Shown in pieces: positions 7,787 through 16,139 of a DNA stretch of 64,000 nt. Origin of the DNA: Gluconacetobacter asukensis (GTDB lineage: Bacteria; Pseudomonadota; Alphaproteobacteria; Acetobacterales; Acetobacteraceae); NCBI RefSeq assembly GCF_014174375.1, contig NZ_JABEQE010000003.1, positions 264,090 through 328,089 on the forward strand, in the 5' to 3' direction. The position numbers were made by a program, and so were the translations under genes. The notes under the pieces were generated by a model that had not been told where the DNA came from, did no database searches, and worked only from the letters and a program-made list of their open reading frames with translations. Position 1 is the first letter of the stretch. The number at the start of each line of letters is the position of its first letter.

Positions 7787-9258
7787 GGCAGGGTTTCCAG
7801 GATTGGTTCGTTGGCGGCCGGCGGTGGCGGAAGCGCGCGGCGCCAGTGTGCGTCCATCTTGCGGGCGAAGGGGATGAACAGGGCGGAAGCGAGGGCGACG
7901 AATGCCGCCAGCGCGGCCAGGTTGCCGAACAGATGCGCATATCCGGCGATGGAGGCCGCGCTGAGACCTCCTGCCGGCCCGTGCGTGGCATCGGTGGCGA
8001 TGAGGCTGCCGAGATAGCTGGCAAGCCCGCCGAGGACGGAGAAACACCCCATCAGGCGGCCGACGCCGTCGGGCGGTGCGTAGCGCGCGATGACGGCGAG
8101 CCCGAGGGCCGCGATCAGCAGTTCGCCCAGTGAGAACAGCGCATATCCCGCGACCATCCACCAGGGCGAGACCGGCCCGGCCGCGCCAGCCAGTGCTGCC
8201 GCGCGCCACAGGACGAAGGAGCCGGTCAGCAGTACGAAACCGGACAGGAAGCGGATTGGAACGGAAATCGGGCGCCCCTTCCGTTCGGCGCGGTGATAGA
8301 GTGCGGCGAGGCAGGGGGCGAACGCGACGATCCACAGATTGTTCAGCGACTGGAACTGGCCGGGTTGCAGCGCCCAGTCCATGCCCGCGAGGCGGATCGC
8401 GCCCGCGACGTGGTCGCGCGCGAAGCCGGTCAGTGAGGTCGCGATCTGCTGGTTGAACAGGAAGAACAGGATCGCTTCGGACTGGAGGGCGAAGGATAGT
8501 TTCAGGCCCGCGCGCCAGGCGGGTTTCGCACGCCGGTAGAGCATGATCCAGATCAGCAGGATGGCGGTGGCCGCGACCCAGATGCAGGTCCTTGCGAGCG
8601 CCGGATAGTGAAGCAGTGTAAAGGCCGCGCCGATACCGGCACCGAGCAGCAGCCACAGGCGGCGATCGGGCGCGCCGGCCGGCGGGGGCGCCGTGGCCGG
8701 CAGCGTCAGCGAGACCGCGAAACCGGCCCACAGCACGGCGGCGGCGATACCGAAGCTTGCCTGCCAGCCGATATGCACGGCGAGGAAGGGAATGGCGAGG
8801 GCCGCGATTGTCGCCCCGATATTGATGGACATGTAATAGATGGTGAAAACGATATCGAGCCGGTCGTCGGCGCCGCTGAAGGCGTGACGCAGCAGGCTGG
8901 TGATGTTGGGCTTGAAGATGCCGCCGCCGCAGACCAGGACGGCCAGCACCAGCGAGACACCGGTCGCGCCGCTCATGCCGCTGGCCAGGCCGGTATAGCC
9001 GATGGCCAGCAGTGCGAGCGCGACGGCGACCGTCCGCCGGGCGCCCAGAATCCTGTCGCCAAGCCAGCCGCCCAGAACGGGCACGCCGAACATGAGGGCG
9101 CTGAATGCGCCCCACAGCATGATGGCGCCCTGTTCCGACAGACCCATGGTCCTGATGAAATACAGGACCGAGACGCTCTGCAGGCCGTAGAAGCCGAACC
9201 GTTCGCACAATTCGAGCGTGGCGATCCGCAGGAAGGTGCGTCGGCGGGGCTCCATCAT
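7783..9258 (-). CDS. POT/PTR-family proton-coupled peptide transporter
   Basis: A 491-residue inner-membrane transporter of the POT (PTR2) branch of the major facilitator superfamily, with about 12-14 hydrophobic segments. The N-terminal signature ELCERFGFYGLQSVSVLYF matches the E-x-x-E-R-F-x-Y-Y-G motif for proton-coupled di/tripeptide uptake. It starts one base after the TonB-dependent receptor stop, and its own stop overlaps the next start. The pair therefore gives a two-membrane import path: receptor across the outer membrane, POT across the inner. Substrates are probably small peptides or peptide-like compounds; specificity cannot be read from sequence. Confidence 0.9.
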   Translation of the reverse strand: MMEPRRRTFLRIATLELCERFGFYGLQSVSVLYFIRTMGLSEQGAIMLWGAFSALMFGVPVLGGWLGDRILGARRTVAVALALLAIGYTGLASGMSGATGVSLVLAVLVCGGGIFKPNITSLLRHAFSGADDRLDIVFTIYYMSINIGATIAALAIPFLAVHIGWQASFGIAAAVLWAGFAVSLTLPATAPPPAGAPDRRLWLLLGAGIGAAFTLLHYPALARTCIWVAATAILLIWIMLYRRAKPAWRAGLKLSFALQSEAILFFLFNQQIATSLTGFARDHVAGAIRLAGMDWALQPGQFQSLNNLWIVAFAPCLAALYHRAERKGRPISVPIRFLSGFVLLTGSFVLWRAAALAGAAGPVSPWWMVAGYALFSLGELLIAALGLAVIARYAPPDGVGRLMGCFSVLGGLASYLGSLIATDATHGPAGGLSAASIAGYAHLFGNLAALAAFVALASALFIPFARKMDAHWRRALPPPPAANEPILETLP

Positions 9259-9259
9259 G

Positions 9260-11599
9260 TCAGAACCTGGCGTTGATGGAGCCGAAGAACTGGCGGGGCG
9301 AGCCTGCCAGCAGGGACTGGCGGTCGCCCACCAGCGGGAAGCCTTGCTCGCCCACCGTCGAGATGTAGGGTGTGTTCAGCAGGTTGTAGACATCGAACGA
9401 GACCGAGAGGTCGCGGAAGATGCTCTGCTGGCCGAAGCTGTATCGCGCACCGACATTCGTCATCCAGAAACCCGGCACGCTGGTATCGTTGGTGTAGCTG
9501 AGATAGCGGCGCGAGATGTAGCTTGCATCGAAATGAGCCGAGAGCCCCTCGTAGCTGTAGGTCAGGCTCGTTTTGTACATGAACTGAGGGTAGGCGGGAA
9601 CCTTCTTGCCCTGCAGATAATAGAGCACGCCTGCCGAGGTGATGTTGTTGTCGTATGTCGAGTGATTGTAGCTGATGCTGTTGTCGATCGCGAGATGGCG
9701 GATCGGGCGGATCACGACGTCGGCATCCACGCCGTTCATGGTCACGCCGCCGAGATTGCCGACGGTCGAGGTCGGATTGACCAGCGAGCCGGAGGCCATG
9801 AGCCCGAGGCGGTTGGTGAAGTTCGAGCGGTAGGCGTCGACGGAAGCCGACACGACCTTGCCGTAATAATGATAGCCGACGACGTAGGTCCAGTTGCGTT
9901 CCGGACGCAGTGTCCGGCGCGCGATATCGAATGCCGCCTGGTTTTTGACGCCCCACAGGGACGGCACGCTGCCCGACTGGTAACCTTCGTAGGTGAAGGC
10001 GCGCATGTTCTCGGCCATGTCGAAATAAAGCTCGTGGTTTTTGAGGAAATGCCAGTCGATATTGACGTGCGGCAGGAACGCGGCCGATGAGGTGACGCTG
10101 CCGTTCGGCAACTGGTCGACATGGGTGTAGGAAACGTTATTTTCGTTCGCGCCGCCGGCCGTGGTGACGACGAGGGACTTGAAACCGCCGGTGATCGCGA
10201 GGCCCGGCAGGATGTGGTACGTGTCGGTCAGGTGGTATTGGACCGTGTTGGTGTTGAAGCCCATGCCCCAGACCTGGGCGAACGGGCCGCCATAGGTGTT
10301 GAACGGGCCGACTGCGCCGATCGGAGCGCCCTGCCCGAGGACGGGTTCGGAATAGTAATATTTTCCGATATCGTAACTATTGTTCTCGAACCACACGCCC
10401 GTGCGCAGCACGTTGTTTTCGTAGGTGTGGGTCATCTCGGTCGTGAAACCCAGGCGCCGGACCTGCTCGGGGATGACCATGAACGATAGCGGGGCGCCGG
10501 TCGGCGATGCGACATAGGGGTTCGCCCAGGTCGAGTATTCCTGGCTGCCATGGCCGTAGAACAACGTCTTCCAGCGGATATGGTGGCCCATGTCGAAATC
10601 GAGTGTCAGGCCGCCCAGATAATCGCGTTCGGCCTGTCCGCCATTGTAGTAGGCGGCATCGGCGGGATCGGACAGCGAGGCGAAGGACGAGGGATAAATC
10701 CCCTGCGCGGCGAGGTAGGCGGTGCGGTAGTCGGGCGCGTAGTTGTCCAGGCGCTGGCCTACCTTGTGCAGCAGCTCCAGGGACAGGTCCTGGTATTCGT
10801 ACTGGGCGAGGTCGCTCCAGTTGAAAAATGCCTTGATACTGCTGTTGTTTCCGATGGGCTGGACGATCTTGGCATTGACCTGCTGGGTGAACTGGTCACC
10901 ATAGCCTTTCCATTTATCGGCATCGACCCGCATATAGGATACATATGCCTTCGTTCCGAAAGGCGTGAAGGTGCCGGTATCGCCCTTTATGTAGGTGCGA
11001 TAGCTGTTGTAGCTGCCGAACATCTGCGAGATCGTGCCGCCTGCCTTGTCGGCCGGATCGGCGGAATAAAATTCCATCGCGCCGCCCAGTTCGCTGGTCG
11101 ACGGAAGCGTGACGTCCCCGCCGCCCTGGCTGAGATTCATCCGGGCGATATTGTCCTGTGTGATCGCCGAATTGACGTCGAGGCCGTTATATTTGTTGTA
11201 AGACTGGTCCCCGAGCGGAATGCCGTCGAGCGTCGCGCCGAGCTGGCTCTGGTTGAAGCCGCGCACATAGAACGATTTCGAATAGATATCGAGGCCAAGG
11301 GGATCGTTGGACACGAAGTTCGCGCCCGTCAGGCTGCCGAGGATCTTGAGCGGGCTTGTGCCTGCGACGAATTTTTCCATGTCCTTCCTGGACACGTCTG
11401 TGATGGCGCTGTGGGCGGCCCGGAGTGCCGCGGTGACCATGACGTTTTCGTTCTTCGCGCTCGATGCCGCATGTGAACGCTCCGGTTTCGCATGCTGCTT
11501 CTGATGGGGCGTGGCGTTCTGCGGTGTCGCAGCCAGGGCGGTCGAGGACAGCAGCATGAAGGCTGCGGCGCCGAAGGGGTTCATCTTTCTGGTGAACAT
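9260..11599 (-). CDS. TonB-dependent outer-membrane receptor
   Basis: A 779-residue outer-membrane active importer. The N-terminus is a Sec signal peptide ending near TALAATP, then a His/Lys-rich stretch, a possible TonB box (ENVMVTA, about residue 51) and a plug domain with SFYVRGFNQSQLGATLDGIP. The rest is a beta-barrel of alternating aromatic strands ending in the outer-membrane terminal Phe (INARF). It is the first gene of the operon and diverges from the GntR gene across a 227-base gap. No FpvA-type signalling domain is seen, so regulation is likely through the neighbouring GntR. Its ligand is unknown; neighbours argue for a peptide or amide compound rather than a simple siderophore. Confidence 0.93.
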   Translation of the reverse strand: MFTRKMNPFGAAAFMLLSSTALAATPQNATPHQKQHAKPERSHAASSAKNENVMVTAALRAAHSAITDVSRKDMEKFVAGTSPLKILGSLTGANFVSNDPLGLDIYSKSFYVRGFNQSQLGATLDGIPLGDQSYNKYNGLDVNSAITQDNIARMNLSQGGGDVTLPSTSELGGAMEFYSADPADKAGGTISQMFGSYNSYRTYIKGDTGTFTPFGTKAYVSYMRVDADKWKGYGDQFTQQVNAKIVQPIGNNSSIKAFFNWSDLAQYEYQDLSLELLHKVGQRLDNYAPDYRTAYLAAQGIYPSSFASLSDPADAAYYNGGQAERDYLGGLTLDFDMGHHIRWKTLFYGHGSQEYSTWANPYVASPTGAPLSFMVIPEQVRRLGFTTEMTHTYENNVLRTGVWFENNSYDIGKYYYSEPVLGQGAPIGAVGPFNTYGGPFAQVWGMGFNTNTVQYHLTDTYHILPGLAITGGFKSLVVTTAGGANENNVSYTHVDQLPNGSVTSSAAFLPHVNIDWHFLKNHELYFDMAENMRAFTYEGYQSGSVPSLWGVKNQAAFDIARRTLRPERNWTYVVGYHYYGKVVSASVDAYRSNFTNRLGLMASGSLVNPTSTVGNLGGVTMNGVDADVVIRPIRHLAIDNSISYNHSTYDNNITSAGVLYYLQGKKVPAYPQFMYKTSLTYSYEGLSAHFDASYISRRYLSYTNDTSVPGFWMTNVGARYSFGQQSIFRDLSVSFDVYNLLNTPYISTVGEQGFPLVGDRQSLLAGSPRQFFGSINARF

Positions 11600-11690
11600 A
11601 TGCGTGCCTGCGTCTCCGTTGCGTCATGTCGGGTCGTCGGGTCCGCCGGCAGGTCATTCATCGACCGGAACGAACCGTTATCGGATTAAG

Positions 11691-11761
11691 CACACAAAAT
11701 GTTACTCTGCAATGATACAAGATGGATGATATGGCAAATTTTAGCATCCTTGTGTGTAACA
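11691..11761. promoter_or_regulatory. candidate operator in the divergent receptor/GntR promoter region
   Basis: Two overlapping inverted-repeat pairs bracket the middle of the AT-richer divergent gap: CACACAA (11691-11697) with TTGTGTG (11750-11756), and TGTTAC (11700-11705) with GTAACA (11756-11761). This arrangement is typical of paired half-sites for a GntR dimer acting on both promoters. Assignment to the adjacent regulator is inference. Confidence 0.4.
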
Positions 11762-11826
11762 AGTTTCCGTCCTAATATGAGCAGGCACGTTGCGCCGTTC
11801 CCGAATGTTGTCGAACAGGTCCGGCG

Positions 11827-12864
11827 ATGGAGGAGGAGGATCTCATTCGACAGGACAGCGCCAACCCGGAGGTGGTGGAACAGGATGGGGGCGAGCGCCT
11901 GGACGTGACCCTCTTTCGGATCGACAGGACTCTGGACCTGCCGATCGGAACGCAACTCAAGGGACAGATCGAATATGGGATCGGGCTCGGCGTCATCAGG
12001 CCGGGCCAGCGGCTTCCGCCTGTTCGCGAACTGGCCGAGCGGCTGGGCATTTCCCCGGTCACGGTGGGGCAGGTCTATGCCGAACTCAAGCGCGGCGGCG
12101 TACTGCGCGGACGGACCGGGGCAGGCACGTTCGTTGCCGACCTGATGGCCGGATGGTCGGCCCGAGGCGCGCGCGGCTCGGAGATCCAATCCGCGATCGA
12201 TGTGTTGGTCACCCGTGCCCGGGCGCTGGGGCTGAGCACGAGCGAGGTCCTGGGCCTGGTCAGCGCGCGGATGGAAGGTGGCGGCCTGGGTGTGCCCCCG
12301 CCATCGGTGATGGTCGTGGGCAATTTCATGCAGACCACAATTGCCTATTGTCGGCAGATGGAGCGGCTGAGCGAGGGGAAGGTACGGTTTCTGCCGACGA
12401 CCATCACCCAGTTGCAGACGAATCCGTCAGAACGGCAGCGTGTTGACTTGTGTCAGATGGCTGTGACATTTGCTCATCGCCGCACCGAGGTCGCGCGTAT
12501 GTTGCCCGGACTGGGCGTGGCGGTCATCACCTTCATTCCGTCGATGGAGACGCGGATGAAACTGGCGCAGATCGATCCGGGCAGCCGCGTCCTGCTCGTC
12601 GTCATCAATCCGGAGTTCGCAGGGTCGATGAAAGCCGGTGTCCAGCAGTTCGCGCCGCATATCGCGGAACCTGTGGTCGTCCTGATCGACGCGCCGGAAT
12701 GCGAGGTCCTGACGAGGAATGCCGATGTGATCGTCTACGCCACCGGCGCGGATGATCTCGGGCTGAAATTCCCTGACGAATCGATCCATTTTGAATATCA
12801 GCACACGCCCAATCCCCATGACGTCAGCCGCCTGATCGCCGAGCTGACCGCACGGCGGCCGTGA
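11827..12864 (+). CDS. GntR-family transcriptional regulator (YtrA-like HTH plus long C-terminal domain)
   Basis: A 345-residue regulator. Residues about 38-105 form a GntR winged helix-turn-helix (PIGTQLKGQIEYGIGLG, RLPPVRELAERLGISPVTV, GAGTFV). The C-terminal 230 residues are not the FCD, UTRA or aminotransferase types; their alternating beta/alpha pattern (VMVVGNFM, VLLVVINPEF, PVVVLIDAPE) resembles a Rossmann-like or periplasmic-binding-protein-like sensor. It diverges from the receptor operon and is followed 24 bases later by the creatininase-fold gene. It is likely the local sensor of the imported compound. Upstream ATG choices are limited, and the start at 11827 precedes the HTH by a short acidic stretch. 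Confidence 0.88.
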   Translation: MEEEDLIRQDSANPEVVEQDGGERLDVTLFRIDRTLDLPIGTQLKGQIEYGIGLGVIRPGQRLPPVRELAERLGISPVTVGQVYAELKRGGVLRGRTGAGTFVADLMAGWSARGARGSEIQSAIDVLVTRARALGLSTSEVLGLVSARMEGGGLGVPPPSVMVVGNFMQTTIAYCRQMERLSEGKVRFLPTTITQLQTNPSERQRVDLCQMAVTFAHRRTEVARMLPGLGVAVITFIPSMETRMKLAQIDPGSRVLLVVINPEFAGSMKAGVQQFAPHIAEPVVVLIDAPECEVLTRNADVIVYATGADDLGLKFPDESIHFEYQHTPNPHDVSRLIAELTARRP

Positions 12865-12888
12865 GGGGCGCATGTCACAGGAAACATC

Positions 12889-13584
12889 ATGAATTTACGC
12901 GAGATGAACTGGATGCAGGTCGAGGCCTATCTGGAGGCGGATGATCGCATCGTTATCCCGCTCGGTTCGACCGAACAACATGCCTATCTGAGCCTGTTCA
13001 CGGATGCGATCCTGGCCGAGCGCGTGGCGCTTGAAGCCTGCGGACCGCTGGGGATTCCGGTCTGTCCCGTTGTTCCGTTCGGCATGACGCCGCGTTTTCT
13101 TGCCTATCCCGGCACGATTTCGCTGCGGACGGAAACCTATCTTGCCCTTCTTGAGGACCTCGTGACCAGCCTCCACGGCCAGGGGTTCCGTCGCTTTGTG
13201 TTTGTGAACGGGCACGGTGGCAATTGTCCGATCTGGCCGTCACTCTCACTGTGGTTTGAGAAAAATATCGATTGCAGAGGCGTATTTCATGATTGGTGGC
13301 GGGCGCCGGAAACCTGGCGTATCGTGACGGCGACCGATCCAGTGGCGATGCATGCGTCGTGGATGGAGAATTTTCCGTGGACGCGTATTGCGGGCATCGC
13401 CCAGCCGGAGGAGGCGAAGCCGGCCATCATGCTGGAACAATTGCATGATGTGACGCCCGAAATGGTCAGGATTCGCCTGGGCGACGGCAATTTCGGCGGA
13501 CGCTACGCACGCGCGGATGCGGAGATGCACGCCATATGGGCCATCGCGGTCGAGGAGACGCGGCGGGTCATTGCTGCGGTCTGA
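12889..13584 (+). CDS. creatininase-family (creatinine amidohydrolase fold) hydrolase
   Basis: A 231-residue metal-dependent amidohydrolase of the creatininase/MftE family. Expected ligands are present: IPLGSTEQH (E29, H31), TD (D39) and VNGHGGN (H109). The usual HGPHLPLxTD loop reads HAYLSLFTDA here, a substituted variant. Family members open cyclic amides (creatinine, formamidopyrimidines) or cleave short peptides (MftE). It follows the GntR gene by 24 bases on the same strand and sits back-to-back with an operon encoding peptide uptake, a NodB-fold hydrolase and an isoaspartyl peptidase. It probably contributes another amide-bond step; the substrate is unknown. Confidence 0.88.
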   Translation: MNLREMNWMQVEAYLEADDRIVIPLGSTEQHAYLSLFTDAILAERVALEACGPLGIPVCPVVPFGMTPRFLAYPGTISLRTETYLALLEDLVTSLHGQGFRRFVFVNGHGGNCPIWPSLSLWFEKNIDCRGVFHDWWRAPETWRIVTATDPVAMHASWMENFPWTRIAGIAQPEEAKPAIMLEQLHDVTPEMVRIRLGDGNFGGRYARADAEMHAIWAIAVEETRRVIAAV

Positions 13585-13622
13585 TCACGGTCGGTACCCG
13601 ACGGCGGTGCCGGCACAACCCG

Positions 13623-14192
13623 TTATTGCGGCGGTTGTTCCGTGTGATGTTGCGCCTGGAATTGTTCGATCGAGCGGCGCAGGCCGGTGTCGGGGGCGGC
13701 GGGCATGGTGTCGCGGTAGGTGGTGCCGTTCCAGACCCAGCGGTCGGTGCTGTCCACGATCAGGTCGCGCATGCCGCCATGGAGGTGGTGTGACAGGGCG
13801 ATCGGTCCGCTGACGGAATCCAGCACCTTGACCCAGTCGTGCCGGTCGCGCCGCAGATAGACCGAGGTGGCGCAGCCGGCCGAGCCGCACAGATTGGCCG
13901 ATTGCAGTTGCACGAACAGGGCCGTGTCCCCGGCATGGGTCGAGAGGGGGGCGGAGCCGACCAGGACCACGGGCGTATCGCCCTTGCGCGTGGCCGCCGC
14001 CAGGTCGGCTGCATTGAGCGTGCGGGCTGCCTGGTCCAGCGCGCCGCCGGGTTGCTGGGCCAGGATGACCGGATCGCCGCTGTCGATCGCGGGGGCTGCC
14101 GGGTGGCGGGGTGCGGCCAGGGCGGCAGGGGCGAGCGCCATGGCGGCGGCCAGGGTGGCGAGCAGGCTGGTATGACGGGGCGGGCGAATCAT
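13623..14192 (-). CDS. hypothetical periplasmic protein
   Basis: A 189-residue protein I do not recognise. From the ATG at 14192 it has a clear Sec signal peptide (MIRPPRHTSLLATLAAAMAL, Ala-rich to about residue 27). The mature part contains two Cys in NLCGSAGCATSVYLRRD, a possible disulfide, followed by a WVKVLDSVSG segment and a C-terminal VWNGTTYRD motif. Similar small secreted proteins are common in acetic-acid bacteria. It is convergent with the creatininase gene and divergent from the DUF1653 gene. An upstream ATG adds 33 Pro/Gly-rich residues and is disfavoured. Confidence 0.65.
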   Translation of the reverse strand: MIRPPRHTSLLATLAAAMALAPAALAAPRHPAAPAIDSGDPVILAQQPGGALDQAARTLNAADLAAATRKGDTPVVLVGSAPLSTHAGDTALFVQLQSANLCGSAGCATSVYLRRDRHDWVKVLDSVSGPIALSHHLHGGMRDLIVDSTDRWVWNGTTYRDTMPAAPDTGLRRSIEQFQAQHHTEQPPQ

Positions 14193-14289
14193 GCGATGAG
14201 GTCCGTCGGTTCGCGGGCGGTCCTGAGGGCCGCCTTGGGGGAAGGCTGGCTCCGGACCGCGATCCGGAGCCCCGTGAGGGGAGTAACGC

Positions 14290-14508
14290 ATGAACGAGAC
14301 CGAAAGGACACGGCCGGGTCCATACCGTCATTACAAGGGCGGTCTGTACACGCTGATCTGTGTCGGCCGGCATTCCGAGACCGAGGAATGGCTGGTGACC
14401 TATCGCAGCGAGGCGCGCGGTGATTACTGGGTGCGGCCACTGGCCATGTGGGTCGAGGACGTGGACGGCGTGCCCCGTTTCAGCCCCGTGCGCGAGGCGG
14501 CGGGCTGA
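14290..14508 (+). CDS. DUF1653 family protein
   Basis: A 72-residue small cytoplasmic protein matching DUF1653: it opens with PGPYRHYKGGLYTLICVGRHSE and has VTYRSEARGDYWVRPLAMW. These are small compact beta proteins of unknown function, widespread in bacteria. It stands alone just before the adenosine deaminase gene (47-base gap), and the two may share a transcript. Confidence 0.85.
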   Translation: MNETERTRPGPYRHYKGGLYTLICVGRHSETEEWLVTYRSEARGDYWVRPLAMWVEDVDGVPRFSPVREAAG

Positions 14509-14555
14509 TCGGGCGGCCTGTTGCGTTTTTGAATCGATCGCCGCACGATCGGCGG

Positions 14556-16139
14556 ATGTCGCGATTCTCCGTTGTCTGTGCCCTGGCCGCCGGCCTGATC
14601 CTGCCGGGGGCGGCTCTTGCCGCGCCCCAACCCGTATCGTCCGATGCCGCGTCGCGCGCTTTTGCGCTGCTGGGCCGGGATCCGGTGCGGTTGGATATGC
14701 TGTTGCGGGCCATGCCCAAGGGCGCGGACCTGCATAATCATCTGGCCGGCGCCGTCTATGCCGAGAGCATGCTGGACTGGGCGGCGCAGGATGGGTTGTG
14801 CGTCTCGCCCGCGCACGGGCGCATTCTGGCTGGTGCCTGCGCGGCGGGCGGCGATGGGGTTCGGGCTGCCGACCTGTCGGGGCGGCCGGACATGCGGGCG
14901 GACATGATCGATGCGCTGTCGATGCGCGATTTCGTGCCGACTGCGTCCGACCGGTCGGGGCATGACCATTTCTTTGCGACCTTTGCGCGCTTCATGCCCG
15001 CGCAGGCGGCCCATGGCGGCGACATGCTGGCGGAGGCAGTGACGCATGCGGCCGGCGACCATGTCCTGTATCTGGAACTGATGATTTCGCCCCAGCTTGG
15101 CGCGGTGGCGGGGCTGGGGGCGCGGCATCCTCTGCATGACGAGGCGTTTGCCGAGGCCGACCGGGCGATTACTCCCGACCTGCCGGTGCTGGTTGGGGCG
15201 GCGCGGCAGGATGTCGACGCCATGGAGGCGCGGATGCGGGCCGTGCTGCGGTGCGGGACGGCGCAGGCCGCGCCGGGATGCGGGGTGACGGTGCGCTATT
15301 TGTACCAGACGATCCGCACCATGCCGCCTGCCATGGTCTTTCCTCAGCTTGATTTCGGGTATGCGCTCGTCCATGCCGATCCGCGCTTTGTCGGTGTGAA
15401 TATCGTGGCACCCGAGGATGATGCGGTGGCGATGCGCGATTACGGGTTGCATATGCGCATGTTCGGCTGGCTGGCCGAGCGCGATCCGGGGGTGAAGCTG
15501 TCGCTGCATGCGGGGGAGCTGGCGCCCGGCATGGTGCCGCCCGAGGGGTTGCGCGACCATATCCGGCAGGCGGTCGAGGTGGCGGGGGCGCGCCGGATCG
15601 GCCATGGGGTCGATATCCTGCATGAGGACGATCCGGACGCGCTGATGGCGGAGATGGCGCGGCGCCGGGTGATGGTGGAGATCAACCTGACCAGCAACGA
15701 TGTCATTCTCGGCATTGCCGGGGCGGGGCATCCGTTCGATGCCTATCGCGCGGCGGGGGTGCCGGTGGCGCTGTCGACCGATGACGAGGGCGTGTCGCGG
15801 ATCGACCTGACGCATGAATATGCGCGCGCGGCGACGGTCTATGCGCTGGATTATGCCGCCTTGCGCGATCTGTCGCGCGCCGGGCTGGAATATGCCTTTG
15901 TCCCCGGCGAGAGCCTGTGGCGCGGGGTGGCGCCTTATCGGATGGTTGCGGCCTGTGCGTCCGTGCCGGCGGGGCCGGTTCCGGCCAGCGGTGCCTGCCA
16001 TGATTTTCTGGCCGCGAGTGCCCGGGCGCGCCTGCAATGGGCGCTGGAAGCGCGGCTGCATGATTTCGAAACCACGATGATCCGCGAAGCGGGGCTGGGT
16101 GCTGGCTCCGCGCGGTCGAAAGGACATGGACCGGCATGA
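14556..16139 (+). CDS. secreted adenosine deaminase-like protein
   Basis: A 527-residue amidohydrolase of the adenosine deaminase superfamily. It carries a Sec signal peptide (MSRFSVVCALAAGLILPGAA, cleavage near LAA-PQ), so unlike cytoplasmic Add it should act in the periplasm, resembling the extracellular ADGF-type enzymes. Zinc and catalytic motifs are in order: KGADLHNHLAGA (H60, H62), SLHAGEL, RRIGHGVDI and LSTDDEG. The product would be inosine. Its stop overlaps the start of the next gene (ATGA), coupling it to a purine nucleoside permease-family protein, a coherent periplasmic purine salvage pair. The start at 14556 is favoured because it gives the signal peptide; longer frames do not. 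Confidence 0.87.
   Translation: MSRFSVVCALAAGLILPGAALAAPQPVSSDAASRAFALLGRDPVRLDMLLRAMPKGADLHNHLAGAVYAESMLDWAAQDGLCVSPAHGRILAGACAAGGDGVRAADLSGRPDMRADMIDALSMRDFVPTASDRSGHDHFFATFARFMPAQAAHGGDMLAEAVTHAAGDHVLYLELMISPQLGAVAGLGARHPLHDEAFAEADRAITPDLPVLVGAARQDVDAMEARMRAVLRCGTAQAAPGCGVTVRYLYQTIRTMPPAMVFPQLDFGYALVHADPRFVGVNIVAPEDDAVAMRDYGLHMRMFGWLAERDPGVKLSLHAGELAPGMVPPEGLRDHIRQAVEVAGARRIGHGVDILHEDDPDALMAEMARRRVMVEINLTSNDVILGIAGAGHPFDAYRAAGVPVALSTDDEGVSRIDLTHEYARAATVYALDYAALRDLSRAGLEYAFVPGESLWRGVAPYRMVAACASVPAGPVPASGACHDFLAASARARLQWALEARLHDFETTMIREAGLGAGSARSKGHGPA

Noticed and set aside
5931..11599. Lasso-peptide biosynthesis or isopeptidase cluster
   Set aside because: A TonB receptor with an isoaspartyl-cleaving enzyme is reminiscent, but no precursor peptide, cyclase, B-protein or AtxE-type isopeptidase is present next to it.
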